Shown here: in pieces, positions 1 to 12,059 of the stretch
How positions within the stretch are numbered: the stretch's first letter is position 1
Layout: each line of letters begins with the position of its first letter
Notes under the pieces: model-generated
What the model was told of the DNA's origin: nothing
Databases searched by the model: none
Seen by the model: the letters and a program-made list of their open reading frames with translations, nothing else
Assembly: GCF_002994745.2 (NCBI RefSeq)
Contig: NC_037091.1
Span: 12,338,501 to 12,402,500, forward strand
Direction of reading: 5' to 3'
Source: Rosa chinensis
Lineage: Eukaryota > Streptophyta > Magnoliopsida > Rosales > Rosaceae
DNA: 64,000 bases
Program-made: the position numbers and the translations under genes

Positions 1-243
1 TAAAAAAAAAATTCATAAAATTATTCTAGACTATAATATGAAACTGCTATACTCATCAAATTTGTTTATCAAATATATGATGTGTTTTATTGACATTCTT
101 AAAATGTCACTCCGCATTCTCGGCGCTTTTTTTTTGTGAGTATGAAATACTGAATGACTTCCTACAAATATCAGCAACAACTCTCTATTATTTATATTAA
201 TTATACTAGAACTTAGTTAGTTCCCTTCTGCGTTATTCTCCAG

Positions 244-1364
244 GTTCATGTTCTGCCAAGGGAAATTCTTGGAAAGTCAACATTTGAATTGGCAATTTTT
301 CTGATGAAGTGGGTACCACTTTGGCTTACTGACAAGATATTGCTGATACTAGCTTGGATATTTCTGGGAAATCTTGAAAAATATGGTATAAAGAGACCAT
401 CCACAGGTCCTCTGCAGCTTAAGCACAACTCAGGGAAGACCCCAGTTTTGGACATTGGAGCTCTGCAGAAAATAAGATCTGGTGAAATCAAGGTGGTTCC
501 TGGAATCAAGAGGTTCTCTCATGGCAGAGTCGAGCTTGTTAATGGGCAAAATCTTGTGATTGATTCTGTCATTTTGGCTACTGGGTATCGCAGCAATGTT
601 CCTTCATGGCTCAAGGTCAGACTTTGATTTAATCATTTATTAGAATATACAATATTTTCCTTATTAATGTGTTTGGAAGCTTCTATTTTTCAGTCCATGT
701 GACAGTTATGGATTTTTTTTTCCCTTCAATTTTCTGGAATCATTTGTTTTTGTTATATTTTTTTCCTCTTTATTTTGTGGTCAAGATTCCAAGAAGTACA
801 GACAGAAAAAGAAAAAAGAAAAAAGAAAAAAAAACGCAGAAGCAAACTGTGGTCAGTTTGTTAGTTTTCTGGGGTGGTCCATTTTATTGAGATTATTGTA
901 AATTGAAATCAGAGGTCATATTATTATTTTAGAAAAGCTTCTCTATCCAACTTTACCTAGTTGGATTGGAATTTAGACATATTCCTATAAACAGTGGGCT
1001 TTAGTTGTTTGGTACATTTCTTGAATGGGAAAGTTAAGGTTGACATACTTATTCTCAGTATAATTCCAAATTAGGAAAGGGCCTTTTTTTATTTTCTAGG
1101 TAAGTGTACTGATGAATGTGTGCTTTTGTTGTACAGGAAAATGAGTTCTTTTCTGGAGACGGAATCCCCAGAAATCCATTTCCAAATGGTTGGAAAGGGA
1201 AAGCTGGGCTTTATGCAGTTGGGTTCACTAGGAGAGGACTATCTGGAGCATCATTGGATGCCATTGGCGTATCCCAGGACATTGCCAAGAGCTGGAAAGA
1301 AGAAACAAAGCAGAAAAGGAAATCTGTGGCTGCTCGCCACCGCAGATGTATTTCACATTTCTAA
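244..1364 (+). CDS. YUCCA: YUCCA flavin monooxygenase, last two exons (5' part outside window)
   Basis: YUCCA enzymes convert indole-3-pyruvate to indole-3-acetic acid, the last step of the main auxin pathway, using FAD and NADPH. Two exons are visible: 244-615, after a CAG acceptor ending at 243 and before a GT donor at 616, and 1137-1364, after TGTACAG. Both junctions keep the reading frame in phase 0, and the intron is 521 bp. The first exon encodes the VHVLPRE segment, a [11 protein letters not shown] block and the [14 protein letters not shown] motif, which is the family's ATG-containing signature. The second encodes [12 protein letters not shown] and ends in RHRRCISHF before TAA at 1362-1364. 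That C-terminus resembles the YUC2/YUC6 branch, from memory of the family. Bases 1-243 are intron. The N-terminal FAD and NADPH sites lie upstream of the window. No lesion is visible, so the gene is probably functional. Confidence 0.93.
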
Positions 1365-2364
1365 AAATGTCGAAATTACAGTTACATATAATCCGGTCCA
1401 ATCCAGTCCGATCCAATCTGCCCAAATACGGCAAGATTGAAGTGGGTATTTTTGTTTTTTGTTTTTGTTTTTGTTTTTGTTTTTCGTTAGTGATTGATCA
1501 ACTAAAATAGCGATCAGTTTTTGTAGAAAAAATAATGTAGAATACACAAAAGGTAGCCCTCTCCTGTAGAAAACCTAACATTTGAAAATAATTGGACATC
1601 AATTTGTCAAATGGAAGATGAGGCTTATTCTTGTAATTCCTATGGAATTTTGTATTCAAATTTATTTATTTTCATATTCCAATGCAAATCAAGAGGATTC
1701 TCTCTCCCTCTCTCTCACTGGTCTGTAAGCTACAGTTGAAAGAAGTTATTTTTGTTTTTGGTTGTGAGTAAGACAAGTCGGATTTTGTTTGTTTTTTGGG
1801 TGTACTAATCATAAATATAGACGATGGGCTTCCGTCACCCCCAATCTGGCCCAATAAATGTTGTGGACCCTTGTCCTCCACCAGACCCCAACATCACAAA
1901 TCTGGTCAAACTGATTCTGATCCTGACTCTTTAACTGTTTTTAGAAAATAGGTATGGGAGCCTGGGAGGAGTCCGTGATATTGCACATGGAAAATATGAA
2001 ATCTTGTCAATATCCTTGAGGCTTGGACAGAGCACATGCGCTAGAATTTGGAATCCCCTAGAATTTACCTCATCATATGCAATCCGATTATATTCTCTCT
2101 TGGGACAAAACAACGGCGGAAAATTTAAACTTTGTCTACTAATGTTGTAGACGCTCTTGACTACAACGCCGAAGCTGTATGCATGACCACTGTACCGCGT
2201 GATTTGGTTAAGATACAAAATTTCAAGGAAGGCTAGCAAGAGCACTAATGCAAAATTCAAACACTAAATTACAAAAATGTCTTCTTGGGTGACATTGAAA
2301 TAGGGAATGATTACAATGAGACCTTTCCGATTCTAGTTAGTGTTTTCTATTTGGTTCAATGTAA
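1365..2364. other. YUCCA 3' flank, no gene seen
   Basis: About 1 kb of ordinary AT-rich flank. It holds an imperfect T-rich tract of GTTTTT units (1450-1484) and a short CT-rich tract (1699-1717). The small open frames here have no recognisable domain. The YUCCA 3' untranslated region must start here, but I could not place its end. Confidence 0.6.
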
Positions 2365-2373
2365 GTGGTATAA

Positions 2374-3591
2374 GGGAAAAGATCCTCTCCTAAGCAAGAA
2401 AATTGCCTAAGCTTTCAACCACGTTAAAACACGTGTAACAACAACGTCTAACGGTTCACAATAATGCCACGTAGTGATTGACATCGATCAAAAACCAATG
2501 ATATCCTCTCCACTGATACAGTTCTTCTCTCTCTCATCTAATCTTCAATCTCCAAAACTCTCTTTCGGACCAAATCTGACTTGATTTTAGTTCCACTCAG
2601 CTCCACTTTGGTTCAAATTTTTTTGGTCTTTGTTAAGTTCTTGACTCGTCCTTATGGGTTTTGGTGGTTGATAAATTTTCTTGTGGGATTGGTTGGGATT
2701 CAATTGATTGGACAGAATTGGGAATGCTGGTCATCAATTGAATTGGTATTGTTCCAACCATGGCAAAAACCCAAACTGATCATCAATATCACAGAACATC
2801 TTGCTCAAGCTTTCTTCTGTGACCATGTGGTCAATCTGTTGAGAGCATTGAAGTTGCTCATGCCTTGATGATGAGTTTTGATGAAAGAGTTGTATTCCCG
2901 AAGGCCTTATAGTAGTAGTAATAGAGGTAGGAAAGAGGGATCAAGGCTAACTTATAAACACAATTGATGGAAAGAGGGATCAAGGCTTGTAAATGCAGTA
3001 GGCCTTGTAATATTTGGATTTCGATGAGAGGAATATGAGGATAGAGGGATCTAATACCAATGCTATCAAACCCAGAACTCCAAAAGAAACACAATTGATG
3101 GTATAACAGTTCACTCAACACCCTTAACAAATATTCACAAGTGGGTTTCAACAAATTTGATGGGATCTCTTGATTTTTCTGAAAATTTCATTAGAGTTAT
3201 AGAGAAGAGGCAGTGTGATTGTGCTCATTTTGAGATTCCATTTTGCAGTTGTGGTAATTGATTTCTATTGATATGAGATGTAATTTCATACTCAAACATA
3301 AATTAAGAAGAGCGCACAAGGGCTATAGAAGCAATACATGAGATTTTGGGTCTGGTGATTAGGAAAAGAAGAACAAAAAGAAGAAAGAAGAAAGAAGAAC
3401 GGAAGTGATGAAATGAAGTACAGAGAGAAGAAACAAGTTTAGCAAAAGACAAAATAAAACTCAAAAATAAGAGAGAAAAATCATGTGAGTTTGTTGCGTA
3501 CCGTTGGATCTCATAATAGCCATGTGGCGTTACCTTCTTCAAAGCTTAGGTAGCTTAGGTAGATTGTGAGGTTAGGAGAGGATCTGGATCC
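2374..3591. mobile_element. Non-autonomous Mutator-like element (1.22 kb)
   Basis: The left end reads GGGAAAAGATCCTCTCCTAA and the reverse complement of the right end reads GGATCCAGATCCTCTCCTAA. Further patchy inverted similarity runs inwards for about 80 bp, including CCTAAGCTTT. The element is flanked by a perfect 9-bp target-site duplication GTGGTATAA (2365-2373 and 3592-3600), the length made by Mutator-superfamily transposases. No transposase frame is present, so it must have been moved in trans. The interior looks like leader-type or unassigned DNA, and I recognise no captured gene. Confidence 0.75.
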
Positions 3592-3600
3592 GTGGTATAA

Positions 3601-4005
3601 AAGCCTCTCAATCTGTCCCAAAGGGCATTAGAGAGAAGAGATGTCTATAGTCAATGGCTATAGTCATACGTACAACTAATCTTACACCCGGATCCAATTT
3701 TCTTACACTGAATTTAGGATCAAGCACCAACCACTTAATTTTTTTAACAAATATGTTTAATTTTGCCTACACAGGGCCTCACTAGAAAAGGAGCATGAAA
3801 ATTTTATGCACAAAAAAGTCTTGTGCACGATTGGGTAGTGCCCTTCACTTGCACTATCTGAGTCCCCAATACATATCTTAGTAAATTCTCAACACTTTTA
3901 TTTATTTATTTATTTTTTGGGGGTTTTTTCCCACGTTTGTTGAAGCCGTCATTTTTTTTAACACCTTTGCTATTATTTAGACACACACACACACACACAC
4001 ACATA
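3601..4005. other. Intergenic flank between MULE and Helitron
   Basis: AT-rich sequence with homopolymer stretches and a dinucleotide repeat at its right end. No gene or further element was recognised. Confidence 0.5.
3981..4003. repeat. (AC)n microsatellite
   Basis: Perfect AC repeat of 23 bases, directly next to the Helitron 5' end. Confidence 0.95.
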
Positions 4006-4306
4006 TCTATACTATTATTAAGAGAAGAGGTTTTGTTAGCCAAAATCAATTTTTTTTTTTTACAGAAATGACCTTAAAAGATTAAAAGACTTTGAGAATT
4101 AATTAAATCAGAGAGACAATTATGACAATTAAAAATTATATTTTTATTAAGAAAAATAAACAAAATAAATCCCACAATCCACTTTTCTTTTCTACTAATT
4201 TTTCTCTACAATAACCGTTTTCTTCTATTGTCTTTTCTTTTTTATTGTGTGACAAAAAAAAAATGGAAGTACTTACACATATAGAGCATGTGTGGAGGAA
4301 AGCTAG
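4006..4306 (+). mobile_element. Small non-autonomous Helitron
   Basis: The left end TCTATACTATTATTAAG followed by GTTTTGTTAGCC matches the usual 5' end of plant Helitrons. The right end has a hairpin (ACACAT 4275-4280, ATGTGT 4288-4293, 7-base loop) about 13 bases before the terminal CTAG. The flanks are A on the left (4005) and T on the right (4307), as expected for rolling-circle insertion between A and T without a target duplication. At 301 bp it has no Rep/helicase gene and needs a partner. Confidence 0.8.
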
Positions 4307-4680
4307 TATTTGTTAAGAGCACCTCTCGTGGATGTGTTAAAATTCACTTGAAAAACTCAATTACCGTTAATTTTGACATGGCATACAACTCTAGTGAATG
4401 TGGAGAAAACATTTAACTTCATCTGCTATATTTAACACTTTAACAGTTCTCTCCAAGCTTTTTAACAAGGGCCTCATTGCTCATCCAATTATATTGCACT
4501 TCTGAGAGAAAGGGATAAAAAGTATTAATAATATATTCTAGTAATGAATTTGACAGTTTCGTTGGAATGAAAGTCCAAATCTATCGAACGCAATTGGCTA
4601 GATCAGCCTTCAAATCTATGAAAGAACAAGCTGTTTGTTTTTGGTAATTCGTATCATTGTTTTGTTACCAGTTTTATATG

Positions 4681-4810
4681 TTTTTTTTTTTTTTTTTTGA
4701 GGGGGAAGACGTCAATAGAACCACACACGCAAGTGTATTCCAGTTTTGCTAGACTAATCACTGCATCGCAGACACACGAACCCTTGTGTTAACAAACAAA
4801 GGTCCCTCAA
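4681..4810 (-). mobile_element. SINE-like retroposon with poly(A) on minus strand
   Basis: A 130-bp insert begins on the + strand with a T run of about 19 bases, which is a poly(A) tail on the minus strand. It is flanked by a 14-bp duplication ACCAGTTTTATATG (4667-4680 and 4811-4824). The paralogous site near 48437 lacks the insert and has a single copy of the flank, so the boundaries are secure. A GGTTCG stretch on the minus strand could be a remnant of a pol III B box, but no A box was found. The SINE label is therefore tentative, although retroposition itself is well supported. Confidence 0.7.
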
Positions 4811-5681
4811 ACCAGTTTTATATGTTGAAATGGTAACTGAAGCTATGTATTATGGTAATTGGTAGTCTTTTAGTTTTTTAACTCGCATTACTACTTCACC
4901 ACGTACAAACTCAAATCATATATTATAATGAAAGAAAACGATTCACTCCGCACGATCATATATAGTTACATTGTTATTATTTGCGGCTCTTTTCTCAGCA
5001 AAATGAATTCGACAATTTGTCAGTTGCCACTGGATCCAAGGTTCTCATCATCAGCAATGGTCGACTGCAACCTCTTACCACAGACGTCCCTGCTATCGAA
5101 ACTGAAAACACATGGGGAGGCCACCACCCCACATCCCATCCCTAGTTCATTCCACCTCAAAAGCCCATTCTTCCTTGTTTAATTTATCACTGTACTTCTC
5201 ATTCATTTTGGACCATAACCTCGTACTTGGTCACAACATAACCCACACTGTTTTCGGGTGAATTCATAAACCAGATTTCTACGAAAGTCTTGTAAATTTG
5301 AACTTTTGACCTCGTATAATTGACTGAGTCATAGTATCCTCGTATTAATTTAATTTTATTTAAAAAAAATAAGGAACCTGATATACGCAACTTAAAGAGA
5401 AATCGAGTTCTAATTTGAAATCCTAGCTAGCTTCCTCCCTTTTTTCCCTCCTTCCCTTCCGGTAGCACCTATTTGTGTCATCAGACGGGCCACCATTTTG
5501 AGTTTGTATTCCTTGCCTTTCTTTCTTCTATCATCAAATATTTCTTTTACATAGTTATTCATACATTTGTCAAGGTGCTCGGTATCCTTTCTATGGCGTT
5601 GTCGGTTGTCTTTAATAAAATCGTTCAGAATTAGCTTCGGTACATATGTTCCTGGATCTAACTAACTAACCTTTCTTTTTT

Positions 5682-6094
5682 GAGTTATTATCACAAATGG
5701 TACATGACTTATCCTCTATTTTATCGATGGTACCTGAACTTCAATTTTGATCACAATCAGTACCCGAACTTTTCAACTTCATTTTAAATGGTACCTAAGG
5801 CCACATTTAGGTCAAAAAAGCCAAATCTAAAAAAAAAAATAAAAAGATTCAAGTTCAAGGCAAGTCTATTACCAAAAAATCATTACTATATATGATCGCA
5901 ACCCTTGAAATCATCAAAAATCATCACTATGATCGCCTCACATGCTGTTTTAGTCGGAATATTGACCGAGGTGGCTCTAGGTACCATTTAAAATGAAATC
6001 GAAAAGTTCAGGTACGGGTTGTGATCAAAATTGAAGTTCAGGTACCATCGATAAGATTGAGGTATAGTTCAGGTACCATTTGTGATAATAACCC
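5682..6094. mobile_element. MULE-type MITE (413 bp)
   Basis: Long inverted repeats of about 130-150 bp begin GAGTTATTATCACAAATGG on the left and GGGTTATTATCACAAATGG on the reverse-complemented right. The interior contains GGTACCTGAACTT-type motifs. The flanking 9-bp duplication is TTCTTTTTT (5673-5681 and 6095-6103). The paralogous empty site, with one TTCTTTTTT, is at 49405-49413. No coding capacity. Confidence 0.88.
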
Positions 6095-6157
6095 TTCTTT
6101 TTTCTATATACTGTACGTAACCTTAGGCCTGTATTTGGCCTCTTTTTCTTCCAGTAA

Positions 6158-6630
6158 GAAATTTTTTAATTTTTGTTTTGTACTTTTTGTTTGGAGATAC
6201 TATTTCCACCCTACATTTAATTTTTGCCACCAAAATTTTCAGTATTGCCCTTGTTTGTTAAACTAAAACAAACACCGAAATGCTACCGTTTGCCTTTTCA
6301 AAGAACTCCAGCAACTTTATGACATTCTTAACAAAATCTTCAGCAGATTCTCTCATCTTAACAACCAAATCTTTAGCATATACTTCTCTAGTTCTCTTTC
6401 CCCATTTTTCTTTCTGCAAATCTTGTGTGTCTATCAACAATATCCCATTTGACTACTTTAATGGAAATAATTTTGACTTTTGGAAAGCTTAATTTAAAGT
6501 AAATCTATAATGCATTGTTTGTAATCAGAGTCTTAGAGATTGAAAAATCATTAGCAATCAAAATTGACAACCATGCAAACTAAATGCAAAGAATAATTGT
6601 CATGGTAGGAGTTTGGAACATAATTTTTCA
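6158..6630. other. Unassigned stretch
   Basis: AT-rich sequence beyond the end of the A/B homology. A 60-codon minus-strand open frame (6258-6440) has a protein-like, charged composition (KEKWGKRTREVYAKDLVVKM), but it belongs to no family I recognise and lacks an ATG. It may be a coding remnant. Nothing else was seen. Confidence 0.35.
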
Positions 6631-6633
6631 ATA

Positions 6634-6750
6634 TAATACAGCAATAAACAAAGAGTAATTGTTTTAGGTTTCGGTGAAAAGACTTTCAAAACTCAATAAT
6701 ACTTTTGAAACTCTTCAAAACCATAATATGCACGTTGAAAATTTGGTCGA
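6634..6750 (+). repeat. Left arm of a distant inverted repeat
   Basis: About 115 bp (from near AATACAGCAATAAACAAAG to GTTGAAAAT) is repeated almost exactly, inverted, at 32752-32872, about 26 kb away. A second pair of inverted segments, 6775-6850 and 8555-8632, shares AACAAATAATTATCATTATT. Both pairs belong to the AT-rich ground sequence into which the other TEs inserted. Confidence 0.8.
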
Positions 6751-7146
6751 TGGATGCTATTTCTGTCACCGGATTTCATCTTCTACAAATCACCAAAATA
6801 CAATATATTAAGAACAAATAATTATCATTATTTTATTGTCATAAAAGATTAAAATAACAAGAATTATAGGACTTATCTCTTGGATTTGTAGACTCCCAAA
6901 GGACACATAATTCGAAAAGAGTTTAAGGTTGAGGCGTGTAAACACTGCCCTTAAGAGTAGATTTCTCCCCTCGGAAACAATGTCTTAGTGTAGCAAGTTA
7001 GTGGCGCCCTACCCTCCAGGGTACAGCAACCATTAATCCTTGAAAGTGTACACTCACAAACTTGGATCCTAGAACTGCTTGATTATTTCCTTTGGAAAAA
7101 CATAAAATAGTAGAACTCTCAAAACTTTATGACAAAAAATAATTCA

Positions 7147-7148
<2 letters not shown>

Positions 7149-7209
<61 letters not shown>
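7149..7209. repeat. (AG)n microsatellite
   Basis: A perfect AG repeat of about 30 units in AT-rich sequence. The Ser/Leu-repeat open frame across it is an artefact. Confidence 0.95.
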
Positions 7210-7212
<3 letters not shown>

Positions 7213-7378
7213 ATTTTGAAAGAGATGATGAAAGATAAAGAAAATGTGTGTCGCAGTGGAGCAAATGGTGTTTTGGCTTATAAAGGAGTTGCTAGCTAGT
7301 ATAATTATACAAATCATAAAGAGATTGAATGATAATAGAGGGGTTACAAAATTGGTAAACAATATAACCCCCATGTAT

Positions 7379-8284
7379 TTTTTTTTTGAATCAAGCCCAC
7401 GGGGAGAAATAATATATTCATCACAAGCCAAAATAGGCCGTTACATACCCTGCCGCTATCATTTAAGGACATATACAGACAAGGAGGTAGTGGTAGTACC
7501 CACAATGGTATGTAGAAATAGACCCACTCATTATACATTTCAGACCGTAGAGATAGCGGAGATCCTCCTTTGGTACTACGCCGGAGGCGCTAGAGATCTA
7601 GGTTCCTAATACAAGGAAATTATTGTAAATAGACTAAAAATCCATAAACATAGAGTTGGGCCAAGGGCCAAAGCTTTAGCCCAATTAAAGGCTCAGTAGG
7701 GTAGCCCAAAAGGAGAAGCCCAACAGCACAAGGCACAGCAGGATTTGGAACCGGCCCAAACTTCCCTTCTCGCGCTTCCGTGCAACGCCTGTTGCTTCCA
7801 CCACCTGTCTGCCGTACCTTGCCGCTCTGACCACGGTCAACCAAACAGCGCCGACCCCAGCATACCACGACCACCACTCGGCCTCGCCGCACACTCCACC
7901 AGAATCACAAGCCACCCGAATCTTCCAGTTCCTCACCGCTGCACAGTTCCTCAGAACCACGCCACCACTCAACCTATTAGAAACCGTGCCGCCGCCTGAT
8001 TTTGTAGAGCCCACGCCGGAGTCGATCCCGTCACTGTACAACGTGACGCGAACACCCCAAGAGACTTCGTCTGGAAACCGTCCTTCCCCGTCCAACACCT
8101 TGAGCCTGACTCCTCTCTTCTGAACTTCCCGAGCAAATAGGGTTCAACACCCGTCTGGCAGTGACCCAATAGTGGCGAGGCGAACCTGCACAGACCTTGA
8201 GCGCCGCTGGAAGAGCAGAATTTCTCAAAACCCCGAAACTAGGGCACTCCGGGTTTCTTGGAGCTCTTCAGAGAGAAAACCTTA
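7379..8284 (-). mobile_element. Non-autonomous LINE-like retroposon with poly(A) (0.9 kb)
   Basis: The insert starts on the + strand with a short T run followed by GAATCAAG, so the minus-strand 3' end reads CTTGATTC plus poly(A). It is flanked by an 18-bp duplication AATATAACCCCCATGTAT (7361-7378 and 8285-8302). On the minus strand the first ~550 bp are GC-rich, leader-like sequence. The rest includes TTTCCTTGTATTAGGAACCTA, which is also found in slightly different form in the retroposon at 23406-24262. No reverse transcriptase is encoded. The most likely reading is a deletion derivative or parasite of an L1-type LINE. Confidence 0.78.
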
Positions 8285-8302
8285 AATATAACCCCCATGT
8301 AT

Positions 8303-8750
8303 GAAACAATTATAAGATAGGTTATGATAATGATAAATATATGTTAACATGAGTCAATTCTTAATTTATAATCCCCAATAAATGCTCTAAAAACAAAACA
8401 GAAATTCACAACTCTAAAATTTAACTTGACGCATTTAGAAAATAAGGCAAATATATTCCACCATATAGTTGTGTATTTTGAAATATCAACTAAAATTCCA
8501 ACAATCCCCCACTTTCTAAAATGGATACTACAATGGATATCACCATATAGTTGGCATTTAATTTTTTATGACAATAAAATAATGATAATTATTTGTTATT
8601 AATGTATTGTATTTGTGTGATTTTGTAGGAGAATCAAAATGGAGAAACTTTATTAACACATCCCTAAATACTTAATACACATTCTAATTTTTTTACATTT
8701 AAAATCAGATTATATGGGTAAATGAAATGACTGAAAAGACATTCATATTA
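8303..8750. other. AT-rich ground sequence
   Basis: No gene. It contains the inverted partner (8555-8632) of 6775-6850 and a segment ACATCCCTAAATACTTAATA that recurs inverted at about 24524-24543. These suggest an old, unclassified repeat family. Confidence 0.5.
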
Positions 8751-8894
8751 GAAAATGAACTATAATTTTTTTTTTTTTTGAATCAAAGGTATATTATTGA
8801 TGAAGGAACCCAAAGGTTGCTTACAATCTGAGTTTAGAACATCTAAAATACATGTAGGATCTTGATCATGCCACACTACACTATGATCAGCCTC

Positions 8895-9389
8895 TTATGC
8901 TATGGCAGCAAGTCGATGTGCCACCCTGTTACCGGACCTAGATACATGAGTGATTCGAACATTTTGCAAAATCTCTAAACTGCCTCGAATATCATCGATG
9001 ATACCAGCTTTAGCAATATGCAAGGCTTGCAGATAAGCAATGTCAGCCACTGCTTCAAGGCAGTCCGACACCACAAGAACATGTTCAACTTGCAAGTCTT
9101 GCAGTAGCTTCAAGCCATCTCTGATGGCAATCAATTCTGTATGCTTAGCCGAGGCTACTGAAGTAACATGGTTTGCAAAGGCTGCTTTAAAACCACCTGT
9201 ACCATCTCTAAGTACACCTCCAGTACCACCATGAGTGAGGCTTGGTAAGAAGCTTCCATCCACATTGAGCTTCCATTGGCCATCAGGTGCAGGTATCCAG
9301 GAGGTCTTAACACGAACTGTTGGCTTCTTTTCCACTTGCCTAGCTTTGCAGAATTCATCAAGCCAGGCCAATGAACTTAACATCAACAC
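8895..9389 (-). pseudogene. LINE ORF2: C-terminal RNase H domain
   Basis: A 164-codon open frame encodes an RNase H of the kind fused to ORF2 in several plant L1 lineages. KLNVDGSF supplies the first Asp, HTELIAIRDGL the Glu, and VVSDCLEAV the next Asp. The C-terminal part reads SGNRVAHRLA, where many relatives have an Asp before the Ala-His stretch. The domain would remove RNA from the RNA-DNA hybrid during insertion. This is the best-preserved piece of the element, but it is separated from the rest of ORF2 by a stop near 9390. Confidence 0.88.
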
Positions 9390-9547
9390 ATGTGCAGGTT
9401 GACAAGTATCATTCTAAAGCATGTCATTCCTATTCTTCCACAGAGACCACAGAACCATCATAAGCTTCTCAAACATATTTTGCTGCAGATTCAATGCGTG
9501 GTCTAACATCCACTCTCTAAAATCAATATTTGGTAGCAAGTTGTTGC

Positions 9548-11490
9548 CTAAATTAAAAGGCGGGGCTGTAAGTATCGAAACTGCAACTGGACACTTGCAA
9601 AAGACATGAGAATTGTCTTCATATTGATATGCACACAGTAGACAATGTAGATCCCCCGTGTAACCTTTAGAGCATAATTTGCTCTAGTAGGTAACAGTCC
9701 ACAACATGCTCTCCAAATGCAGATTTTTACCTTACATGGCACTTGTGCTTTCCATATTCTAGTCCAGAGTTGTTTGAATGGATTTCCATTAGAGGAAGAG
9801 ACAAGAACATTTTCTAGGACAGAAGCCCGAGCAATCCAGTAAGCAGTCTTCACAGAATAGAAGCCTTTCTTCTCTGGGCCCCAAATCAACTTGTCCTCCA
9901 TATTTCTCCTACCAAGAGGGATGCATAGCACATGTTGGGCTACTTTCGGGGAGAAAATAACATGCATGGCTGCAGTCATCCATTCTCTAGTATTGGAATC
10001 AATAAGGTCAGACACATATTCAAAAATACAATTATCTGGCTTGGGGATTAAGAATTGTTGACAGTTTGGGATCCATTTATCATGCCAAATATTCACCTTG
10101 GAACCATCACCTATAGTCTATTGTACACCTGCCTGAAGCATTGGTCTGCCATTTAAAATACTTCTCTAGGAGAAAGAAGGAGAAGTTCCAAGTTCTGCTT
10201 CCCAGAAAGAGCTGTTGAGGTAATATCTGGCAATAAGAGAGTCTAGATTGGATACAAGTCTCCAACCTTGTTTGGCAAGCATTGCTAAATTATAAGCATA
10301 CATGTTTTTAAATCCCATGCCTCCTTCCTGCTTTGTGAGACAGAGCCTTTCCTAACTCCTCCAATGAATTTTTTTCTTGTCATATGTGTCACCCCAAAAA
10401 AATGATGCAGATAATTGATGTAAATCATCACAAAATATTTTAGGTAATAGATAACAATTCATTGCATATAAAGGCATGGTTTGTGCTACTGCCTTAATCA
10501 AAACTTCTTTACCTGCTGCGCTTAAAATCTTAGCCTTCCAACTCACTAGTTTCTTGGTGAGTTTCTCTTTAGTATAATAAAAAATAGCAGTTTTGGACTT
10601 GCCTACTCGCATAGGTAGTCCTAGATACCTGTCGTGTTCCTATACACACTGTACCTCTAATAGCGTAGCCATTTCAATTTGCCTAGTTTGGCTGACATTG
10701 TTACTGAACACCACACTGCTTTTCTGGAAGTTTACGTTCTGACCAGAAGCCTGCTCATACACATCAAGTATCTTTCTATACTGTCTGTATTCCTCATCAA
10801 CGCCAGTACCACAAACACTGCTGTCATCTGCAAAGAAGAGGTGATGGAGTACAAGAGATTGGGGACACATTTTCAGCCCCTGAATAGTGCGATGTTGGAC
10901 AACATTCAAAATCAAAGCTGACAAGCCTTCACTACATAAGATAAATAGGTATGGTGACAAAGGGTCACCCTGTCTGATACCTCTAGTTGGGACAATCTGT
11001 GGAGTAGGCTCCCCTTGGACAAGTATGGAGTAACTTACAGTGGTAACACACTTTATTACAATTTGAATCCAATGAGACTCAAACCCTAGTTTTGTCAGAA
11101 TAGCGAAGATGAAAGACCAGTCCAACTTGTCATAAGCTTTACTTATATCCAGCTTCAACGAGAAAAAAAACCTGTTTCTTGCTTCTTCAACTTGTACATG
11201 AAGTGGGCTGCCTCAGTTGCTACTAAGGTGTTATCCAAAATTAATCTACCTGGCACATATGCACTCTGGAGAGGAGACACAATTTCAGGGAGCCATAATT
11301 TCAGCCTATTTGCCAGAACCTTAGAGCTAATTCTGCAAACAACATTACAAAGTGCAAAAGACCTAAAATGTGCAGCATCTTTTGGATCTTTAATTTTTGG
11401 TATCAAGCACAGGTGTGTGAAGTTGGATTCATGCTACATTTCACCCTTTTCAAGCAGGTTTGTCACTGTTAAGCAAACACCTTGACTTAC
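9548..11490 (-). pseudogene. LINE ORF2: reverse transcriptase and zinc-binding region
   Basis: Reverse transcriptase fingers and palm are readable across frames. IPKIKDPKDAAHFRSFALCN and SKVLANRLKLWLPEIVSPLQ lie in 11155-11406. LDISKAYDKLDWSF, GIRQGDPLSPYLF and the catalytic FADD box (codons at 10834-10823) lie in 10640-11158. Thumb sequence (KAVAQTMPLYAMNCYLLP) is at 10352-10612. The zinc-binding segment, with VPCKVKICIWRACCGLLPTRANY, follows in 9548-10096. Frames break at about 11158, 10630 and between 10350 and 10100. The catalytic Asp residues survive, but the protein cannot be made in one piece. Confidence 0.9.
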
Positions 11491-12059
11491 CACATTCCAA
11501 TATTTTTGGAAGAAGAAAGGTGACATTCCATCCGGTCCCGGGCTCTTAGAAGGATGTATTTGGAATAGATCAGTTTTAATTTCTTCATCAGTATATAACT
11601 TTCAAGAAGTGCTTCATTCATTCTTTGCGTTACCCTGCATCACTGTGTCAATTGCTTCTTGCTTAAAGTGTACCATAAGCAAACGCTGAATTTCATTGGG
11701 CTCTGACTGCTAAGTTCCATGTTCATCCATTAAACCCTTGATAGTGTTTCTGCTTTTACGATTACTCGCCTTCCTATGAAAGTAGGCTGAGTTTCTATCA
11801 CCTTCTTTCAGCCACAATGCTAGGGATCGTTGCCTCCAGTACTTTTCCTGCAAAGTGAGTAACTGGCTGTAACGTGTATGCAAGCACCGTTGTTTTTCAT
11901 ATAGTTGCAAGGAATAGGGTTGCCTCATAAGATCGTTAAGCTTCTCTTGTATCACTTTCATCTCAGTTTTTTGTTAGTTGAAATCCTTGTAATGCCACTC
12001 CAACAATCTTGCTCCAGCGCATTTAATCTTCTGTCCTAGCTGCTGTACCGCATTCCCAG

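Larger units (their letters stand above)
4308..6157 (+). repeat. Direct duplication, copy A
   Basis: This stretch is paralogous to 43120-49466 in the same orientation. Shared blocks include the CTCCAAGCTTTTTAACAAGG region (4450s and 43228 on), the ATCAGCCTTCAAAT region (4610 and 46270), a block around 4925-5180 matching 48685-48930, and a block around 5440-5680 matching 49190-49400. Identity looks high but interrupted. I recognise no gene in it. An open frame at 4928-5182 is not kept in copy B. Copy A carries two insertions that copy B lacks: the SINE-like element and the MITE. Confidence 0.8.

Noticed and set aside
669..890. 73-codon open frame after the first YUCCA exon
   Set aside because: Lies within the YUCCA intron and encodes a low-complexity Phe/Lys-rich product.
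4928..5182. 84-codon open frame starting ATGAAAGAAAACG as a possible gene
   Set aside because: The paralogous sequence at 48690 on has lost the start codon and the frame, which argues against a protein under selection.
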